Shown here piece after piece: positions 58,471-64,000 of a DNA stretch of 64,000 bases (the first letter of the stretch is position 1; each line of letters starts with the position of its first letter). This stretch comes from Dryococelus australis (lineage: Eukaryota; Arthropoda; Insecta; Phasmatodea; Phasmatidae): the NCBI GenBank assembly GCA_029891345.1, contig CM057002.1, forward strand, positions 22,306,795-22,370,794, read 5' to 3'. The notes below the pieces were generated by a model. It was not told the DNA's origin. It was given only the letters and a program-made list of their open reading frames with translations, and did no database searches. Position numbers and translations under genes: made by a program.

Positions 58471-59020
58471 TATAACAGTTTCTTACTTTTTGGTAAAAAC
58501 TTGTTTACATATTGCATTATTTCATTGATTACTACATTACAATGTTACTTGGATCATATAATAGAATAAATTACATACGAATATTCGATTCTGCATAAAG
58601 GAACCAACTCACAATATATTATTAGTTATTATTAGGAAATGAAAAATACTACATATTGTTCTCTGAAAATTGGACATAAATATTTCGTGATCAAATAAGA
58701 GTGGATGTGAATATTGGCAGTCAACTTCAACTTGTGAATAGATTATTGAAGTTTATCTTAAATGCCAATTTTCTCAGTTTCATTGTATTGTGGGTTGGTT
58801 CCTTTCTGTATAATGTGGTCCATTTGCCCTTTGCCTTAGCTTCTCGCCAGTTTGTGTACTAAAAAATTCACAAAAGTTATGCTTACTCGTTGCTGGCATT
58901 GAGCCTCAAAACCATTGTTTATTGCTCATGCAACGTTCTCGAGGCTCGTCGCCAGCATCAAAGCTCTTATTGGCTGGAGCTCGATGCACCGTATCTTGTC
59001 GCTCAATTGTGAAAACCACT

Positions 59021-59769
59021 GAATGTTGAATAACATTGTTCTCTTTCTTCTGTACACATCATATATATGTTAAGGAATAGTTATTCAATGATAAATTGAC
59101 CCTTGTGTATGGTTTGAGAGTAAATTTTATTCTGCATATCAGTTTTCCGCATCTCTTGTGTTAAAACTTAAGTTATTACAATCACATTCAAGTAATGAAT
59201 GAATTTAAACTCACACATGCCAAAGTCATTACCACCTCAGCTGACATTGCTTGCATCTCGATTAACTGATAATGGGGAACTTGGTGATATTCTCCATGTG
59301 CACACACCGCTAATTCTGCTGGTAGGCCATGGTACATAAGGAGGTGTGATCGAAAAGTGTTGTGACTGGAGCCACGCACTCACGAGTGTAAACATACACA
59401 GCAAAAACACTTGGCGCAGGTTGATCTTTAACTGTGCTTTAACTGCACCATAAGTGATAATGCCGTAGCTCCATTTGCTTGTTTACAGTAGTGCTTTGAA
59501 CAGAGTAGTGATGGGTCATTTGTAAATGATTACGGTAGTTCAAAACAGATCAAGTGAACAAAATAATATAATTTGTTTGTCACAAAAAAACTAGATGGCG
59601 CAATAGAGTCGGAAAGAATGTTAATGGTTGAGAGGATAAAACAAACAGAAAATTTAATTTCTTCATAAAATGAATGGAGGGTTGTAAGAATCATCAGAGA
59701 TTGTACAAAAGGTGGGATAGAGAGTGGATGGCCTTCACAAAAACTGTAGTGTTAAAATATCTCATTCAA
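59021..59769. other. AT-rich gap, weak zinc-finger-like frame on -
   Basis: On - near 59430-59190 the frame reads CAKCFCCVCLHS, a stop, then NTFRSHLLMYHGLP and a possible donor (ATGT|GTGAGT). This vaguely resembles a C2H2 finger but has a stop inside. Otherwise nothing recognised. Confidence 0.25.
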
Positions 59770-61080
59770 CAGGAAGAACTTCTCTATTACAACCCCTCAT
59801 GGTTCCCGAGAATAGGGTTATAAAGGGGAGGGGCTAATAAAAAATTTGGAAAATTTTGGGCCAATTTTGACCCACCCCTAACCCCTATGCCCCCAAACTT
59901 TCCATTTTTTGCATGAAGTTCATGTCCAATCGTCTCTACCGCATAAAAAAAAAAAAAAACACTTTTTAAATTAAATATAAATATTTATGTTTTAATAGCT
60001 GGACGTCTCCTGATTAATTTGATGCCCAAGAAAGGCATATTGGACCACCCCCCTGTCAGGGTGGCAGCGAATACATTGCCTGCTGTCGCGTGTACGTAGA
60101 TGGGCGAGCGTCTAGATTCTGTGCAGTGCGGCCGGGCGCAGGCGTGGCAGTTTGCTGCTGAAACTTGCCCCTAAATCCTCAGGCTGGGCAGGTGTCGGTT
60201 GGTCACTACAAGTCTGGTGGGCGGCGACCACCTGCCCGTCACCACTACCGTTGTTACAGGGCTGGTTCACTTTGTAACAGCGGCCCGGCATTGGGAAAAC
60301 ATGCTGATAGATGCGATTCACGTCAATGTGTTGAATTTATACGAATTGTAGGCGGCGTGTTGGCTCCTGCACTGGCACGATGAGGCCCAGCAATGTTTAC
60401 GGGAATATAAATATTTAGTGCGGTCTACTTGAAATATTAATTATCCCAAATTTTTCATTAAAAAAAACTTTTGACGTTGCGTATACATGCACATTGTTTC
60501 GCTCGCCATAATATGGTACCGGTAACATAAGAATACATTTTATTGGCACACACTTATCTTTATTCACTTTACACATTAAATTGACTTCACAAGAAAAAAA
60601 CAATTGCCCACCGTAAAAAAATTAGCATATTACGTAGGCGTGGCCGCACATAAATTTAAATAAATAATCATTAAAAAAAAGGGCCTTGAATTCAATTTGA
60701 AGTTATTGTACATACACTGATTAAGAAACTAGTCTGTGTGATGTGCCGCTGTTTTTACAGCAAAAGAGGAGGGATAATGGAAGCGAAAAAAGACAGGGAG
60801 GGTAAGGCAGAGGCTGTGACATGTGACTAGGACAAAGAATCCGTACTAACCCGGCCTGCAACCCCCTCCACTCAGTGAGCTTCCATGGACAATACACCAG
60901 TGTCCCCTTCTGGCATTAAGTAATTTATTGCTTCACATTGCTTGGGACAACAAATGTCAAAGTCTATGATGATAGCTTGAGAAATGCGCAATCACTAACA
61001 TCAGTAAGGGCTAGTTTTCCATAGACTGAAAACCGTGGATAATAGAAACTAGTACTGCAGTTGGAGAAAAGGTCTACAAA
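59770..61080. mobile_element. pogo/Tigger-like non-autonomous element, copy B, inverted and truncated
   Basis: Reverse-complement counterpart of 439-1880. The left end CAGGAAGAACTTCTCTATTA corresponds to the right end of copy A. Long shared blocks include gtgttggctcctgcactggc (60357) and cttctggcattaagtaattt (about 60907). Homology stops near 61080, at the position matching about 575 in copy A, so the other terminus is missing. A mariner relic begins about 80 bp further on. Confidence 0.8.
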
Positions 61081-61160
61081 TCAACTTGTTCAGCAGAATT
61101 GTTTTGTCCATCACTAGAACGAACAAGTGTAGACCTAGTTTGTGGTTATCACATTCACCA

Positions 61161-61565
61161 AGGCAGAGATGATAGACAAGGACTACTACCGTGAAGCATT
61201 GTGGTGGTTGACGGATGCAGGTTTATCAGAAAAGGCAAGAACTGCATGTATCCAGTGAGTGGCAACTCCACGACGACAACATAGGCCTATCTTTCAATTC
61301 AGCACCACTTATGCAGCAGATTTTGGCAGAGCAGAAAATTCCCTAGGTCCGTCAGTCATTGTCTTCCCCAGATCTCGCACCCTGCAGCTTTATCCTCTTC
61401 CCGAATATTAAGTTCCATCTGAAAGAAGGAAAATTTGAAGACTTCCTGGGAATCAAGCAGAATGTCACAAGGTAGCTGCTCACTATCCCAGAAAAGGCAT
61501 TTCAGGCATGCTTCCTGCAATGGACACGACACAGGATGAACTGTGTGGCTTCAGAAGGAGACTAA
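61161..61565 (+). pseudogene. mariner transposase C-terminal relic
   Basis: Reads IDKDYYREALWWLTDAG, a stop, then WQLHDDNIGLSFNSAPLMQ and QILAEQKIP, a stop, SSPDLAPCSFILFPNIKFHL, then EKAFQACFLQWTRHRMNCVA and SEGD with a TAA. This follows the mariner order WQLHHDNAPAH, YSPDLAPCDF.LFP.LK and the final EGDY-type end. The aspartates of the HDN and SPDL motifs remain, but at least three internal stops inactivate it. The N-terminal DNA-binding half is absent. Terminal repeats were not identified. Confidence 0.85.
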
Positions 61566-62182
61566 CTTTGAAGAGGATCAAATTCGAAATCTGTACTTGT
61601 AATTCTTTTCCCACTAGCCCCAGTTCCGATACTTACTGATAACACCTTGTAGGTAAAGTGCACCAATTATTGAGCTACTGTATTTTAAATATGTAGCAGT
61701 ATTTTGTAAGTGTACAAAAATCAGTTTGCTCTAGATTGCAGTGTATGGTTATACTAATAATTCTGAAAAGGTTATGTGTCAATATTTAATGTTACTTAAT
61801 TCAATTCTTATTAAGGAAGTTGACTACTAGCTCACAGTAAAGATGATGTAAATATCAACATGTCAAATAAGCATCATGCAATGGAAGTGTTTTCAGTCTG
61901 ATACGCTGCATAGATTAATTTTTATGTTTGAGTGTTTTATTTCATACAAAGGGTAGACCTACGAGGTTTTGTGTATGTCTACATGCTAAAGGATAAATGT
62001 GTCTTCACAAAGATTGGCGCCCAATCTTACGGGCCTAACTATTTTGCACGTAACACTAATAAAATAAAAAGCATACAAAGAGAAGTCTTTAATCTTCTTA
62101 AAGTATGTACAGGTGTTTTTTTTAGGTGTAAAAGGTTTTCATAGTCCAATATACGTTTTGCCACATGTAACACTTTTTGTAG
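61566..62182. other. AT-rich, upstream intron of the ETFBKMT-like gene
   Basis: No recognisable exon for the mitochondrial presequence or first part of the methyltransferase. Bases 62167-62182 form the pyrimidine-rich acceptor of the next exon (aacactttttgtag). Confidence 0.35.
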
Positions 62183-63101
62183 GTTACAGCACCATTGGTA
62201 ATTTAGAGATTCCTGGATCACATGCTACCAGTAGTGAATTGGCAGATTTGATCATAGAACACACTGAAGTCAGCAGGAACCATTTGACTCCAGAGATCAG
62301 ACTGCACTTGATCACACCGTCTTGCAAGTTGTGGACTGCTGCAGCCAACGCTGTGCCCTTCACCGACCCCTTCTGGGCTTTCTACTGGCCCGGCGGCCAA
62401 GCAGTCAGTAGGTATGGCTCTACATCTCACTTCAAACATACCTGTGAAAGTTACATTCTTACATCCTTTTCTTACTCTCATCTAGTGAGCAGATATGCTT
62501 TCCAACCACTGATTTTCTGGTTCCCATGCTCTTCTTCCCCTTGGCTGGTTTTAGTGAGTGAGTGTGGGCGGCTCTCAACAGAGGTCTTGAAAGCCATATG
62601 AGGGTGAAGCGAGGTGTGTATTGAGTGGTGTCGGAATGCAAGGGGGGGGGAAGGGAGATTCCTGAGAAAATCTGCTGACCAGCGGCATCGTCTGGCACTT
62701 TTCCCACATGCCAAACTCCAAGGGGGACCCCGACTGAAATGGAACCCGGTTAATCTTTGTTGGAGGCGAGTTAATTATGTAATTGGTCCTTGTGACTCTT
62801 TTACCTTAAGACATCAACTTACTTTAAGGTTGTACACATAAATGCCTTCCTTGTCTTCATAATTTTGTATTTGCCCAGCTTTTGCCTCAAAACTTTGCAC
62901 AAAAGTCCATGGTCGAAATCTATTGCAGGTTGTCATGTAATAATCACACAGAGTTACACCACTTGTGCAGGTACATTCTGGATCATCCACTTATGGTGCG
63001 AGGAGCTAGAATCCTGGATGTTGGCAGTGGTAGTGGGGCATGTGCCATAGCTGCCGCAATGTCTGGCGCAAGTCACGTCACTGCTAATGACATAGATCCA
63101 G
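62183..63101 (+). CDS. ETFBKMT: Electron transfer flavoprotein beta subunit lysine methyltransferase, two internal exons
   Basis: Known role: a mitochondrial seven-beta-strand, SAM-dependent enzyme (METTL20) that methylates lysines of ETF-beta near its recognition loop, modulating electron transfer from acyl-CoA dehydrogenases. Exon 62183-62411 encodes SELADLIIEHTEVSRNHLTP, EIRLHLITPSCKLW and FTDPFWAFYWPGGQAVSR. It ends in phase 2 at AG|GTATGG. Exon 62971-63101 begins after cttgtgcag and encodes YILDHPLMVRGARILDVGSG (motif I), SGACAIAAAMSGASHVTAND and IDPG, ending at CAG|GTGAAG. These match the family signatures PYWAIYWPGGQALSRY, VLDLGSGCGATAIAA and ANDIDP. Frames and splice sites are intact. 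The first exons and the C-terminal half (after IDP) were not found; the rest probably lies right of the window. Confidence 0.9.
62558..62780 (-). repeat. tRNA-derived SINE inside an ETFBKMT intron
   Basis: Body (gtgggcggctctcaacagag, then gtcttgaaagc) followed by the generic region and a decayed tRNA-like head (aatggaacccggttaatc on +). It lies between the two recognised methyltransferase exons, antisense to the gene. Contains a G run of ten near 62642. Confidence 0.85.
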
Positions 63102-63430
63102 GTGAAGTAGTTGCTTGCATCACCACACTTGTTGTAATAAGTGCCAGATATTTTAGAGATTGAGCACGTCACAATAAAGAGGAATGTCCGTGACAATTCC
63201 CGGACTCCATTTGACAGGGCATGAAGGTTGGGGGTGTAATAAAGCAAAATAAAGCCTATCACATTATGTAAATAATAACGGGATAATTTTTTCTGTGGTG
63301 ACCACTTTTCCCTCGCATCCCTCCATATTTTAAAAGCTATTCGCTACTGCACATGAGAGTACATTACACCCATTTCTGCTTTCATAATAACTTTACATGG
63401 ATGTATTAATCTCATTTGCAAAAAAAAATT
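63102..63430. other. Intron sequence after the second ETFBKMT exon
   Basis: AT-rich; no next exon recognised. The frame at 62954-63262 on - is the antisense of the exon and has no meaning of its own. Confidence 0.35.
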
Positions 63431-64000
63431 GATCACCCTGAAGGTGCCATTGCAGGTGTACATAAATGGGTATAGAGACAGGACATGGTAGTCTGTAAAC
63501 AGAAAACATCAAAATATTGTACCACACCAAGCATGTATTAAGCAGGGGACCAAAACTATCAGGATGCAGTTAATACGGCATTGGACCACCCATAGCACAG
63601 AGATAGGTGGCGATACGGTCGGACATGGAGTTATGAAAGAGAGTTTTCAAGTTGCACCGGAGAGAGTAGCTCACATGGTCACAGAATTTACTGGAAATAT
63701 TTCCGCGCCATCAGGGTTTCTTCAATCACCACCAGCGTGGTACGGGAATTGTAGGAAATAGCACCCCAAACTATGACACCTCTTGTTGGGGTGTTGTGGT
63801 GCTATAAAAAAGTGTGGGTCATGGTGCTGGGCATCAAGTCTCCAGACTAGAATTTGACTGTTGTTTGTATTCAATCAGAAAACCATGATTGGTCACTGAT
63901 CACGCGTCGCCAATCCAAAATTTGACATTCTACTCATTCCAACAGAATGTCATACATGCTCAGCGATGCTCAGGTTGTAATGGTAGACATAAGGGACTCC
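63430..64000 (-). mobile_element. Probable Tc1/mariner-like fragment, partly outside the window
   Basis: The stretch gcattggaccacccatagca, then ggtggcgatacggtcggaca, and tagcaccccaaactatgaca resembles, in wording and orientation, the antisense strand of insect Tc1-like transposase genes (positions that encode VRHRMSDRIAT- and FGVL-type segments). Many changes and no terminal repeat seen. The element seems to run past the right edge. Confidence 0.35.

Larger units (their letters stand above)
56267..58821. mobile_element. Inner TIR element, 2.55 kb, 4-bp ATTT target duplication
   Basis: The left end is GGACCGCTCTTTGCAGAAAG followed by GAACCAACCCACC. The right end inverted is GGACCACATTATACAGAAAG followed by GAACCAACCCAC. 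ATTT stands directly outside both ends (56263-56266 and 58822-58825). The terminal motif GCAGAAAGGAACC recurs inside at 57851, inverted at about 57868-57882, and near 58593. The centre (56640-57560) is unusually G+C- and CpG-rich. A relic frame lies at 58090-58470. Four-base duplications are known for superfamilies such as Sola and Chapaev, but the assignment is open. Confidence 0.7.
55857..59020. mobile_element. Outer TIR element (GGTTTTCACAATTGAGCGA), host of a nested element
   Basis: GGTTTTCACAATTGAGCGA at 55861-55879 is repeated exactly inverted at 58999-59017, with AGT(C) outside each. Subterminal copies of similar motifs occur (gcgtcttcacaatagagcaa at 55930; attgctcatgcaacg at 58922). 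Removing the nested element leaves about 600 bp, so this was a MITE-size element. It lies only about 45 bp right of the piggyBac end. Possible hAT affinity from CAGTGGTTTTCACA at the right end is tentative. Confidence 0.75.

Overview
The window is nuclear DNA of an animal, most likely an arthropod and probably an insect; I cannot name the species. It is AT-rich. Its few host genes are split by introns with normal GT/AG borders. The rest is dominated by transposable elements of metazoan, and mostly arthropod, type: CR1/L2-like LINEs, a tRNA-headed SINE, piggyBac, hAT, Tc1, mariner, pogo/Tigger and several MITE families. There are no bacterial-type operons, rRNA genes or CRISPR arrays, and I saw no virus-derived gene.

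Host genes. (1) The last two coding exons of a dimeric dihydrodiol dehydrogenase (DHDH-like) lie on + at 4.58-5.21 kb, with a poly(A) signal at 5310. (2) Two internal exons of a mitochondrial ETF-beta lysine methyltransferase (ETFBKMT/METTL20-like) lie on + at 62.18-63.10 kb; the gene continues past the right edge. (3) A BED zinc-finger gene starts on - at 49.5 kb; its exons 1 and 2 join cleanly in phase 0 across an intron packed with transposons. (4) Two diverged tandem copies of an unrecognised coiled-coil gene end on - at 12.72 and 28.91 kb. The first may start at a CpG-rich, TATA-containing promoter near 14.6 kb.

Layout. 0-2.1 kb: a pogo-like element nested in a second TIR element. 2.4-3.2, 8.5-9.0, 11.3, 20.1, 22.1 and 62.6 kb: copies of one SINE family. 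5.6-5.9 kb: a foldback element. 10.7-14.0 and 26.8-31.6 kb: the tandem duplication, later invaded by a SINE (copy 1) and by a MITE and a Tigger element (copy 2). 21.7-23.3 kb: a Tc1-like element with a transposase relic, split by a SINE. 33.0-34.5 kb: a broken hAT transposase. 38.3-40.3 kb: a decayed DDE-like transposase of a family I recognise but cannot name. 41.0-45.8 kb: a nearly full LINE (PHD finger, SGNH esterase, endonuclease, RT); two truncated relatives lie at 48.2 and 50.5-53.0 kb. 53.1-55.8 kb: a broken piggyBac. 55.9-59.0 kb: two TIR elements, one inside the other. 59.8-61.6 kb: a second, inverted copy of the first pogo-like element beside a mariner relic.

Most notable: both long LINE copies carry the same substitutions at catalytic aspartates of both endonuclease and reverse transcriptase, suggesting a lineage spread with dead enzymes. 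The 2.55 kb inner element at 56.3-58.8 kb has a 4-bp target duplication, repeated terminal motifs and a GC-rich core I could not assign. I found no intact, clearly new multi-gene system.
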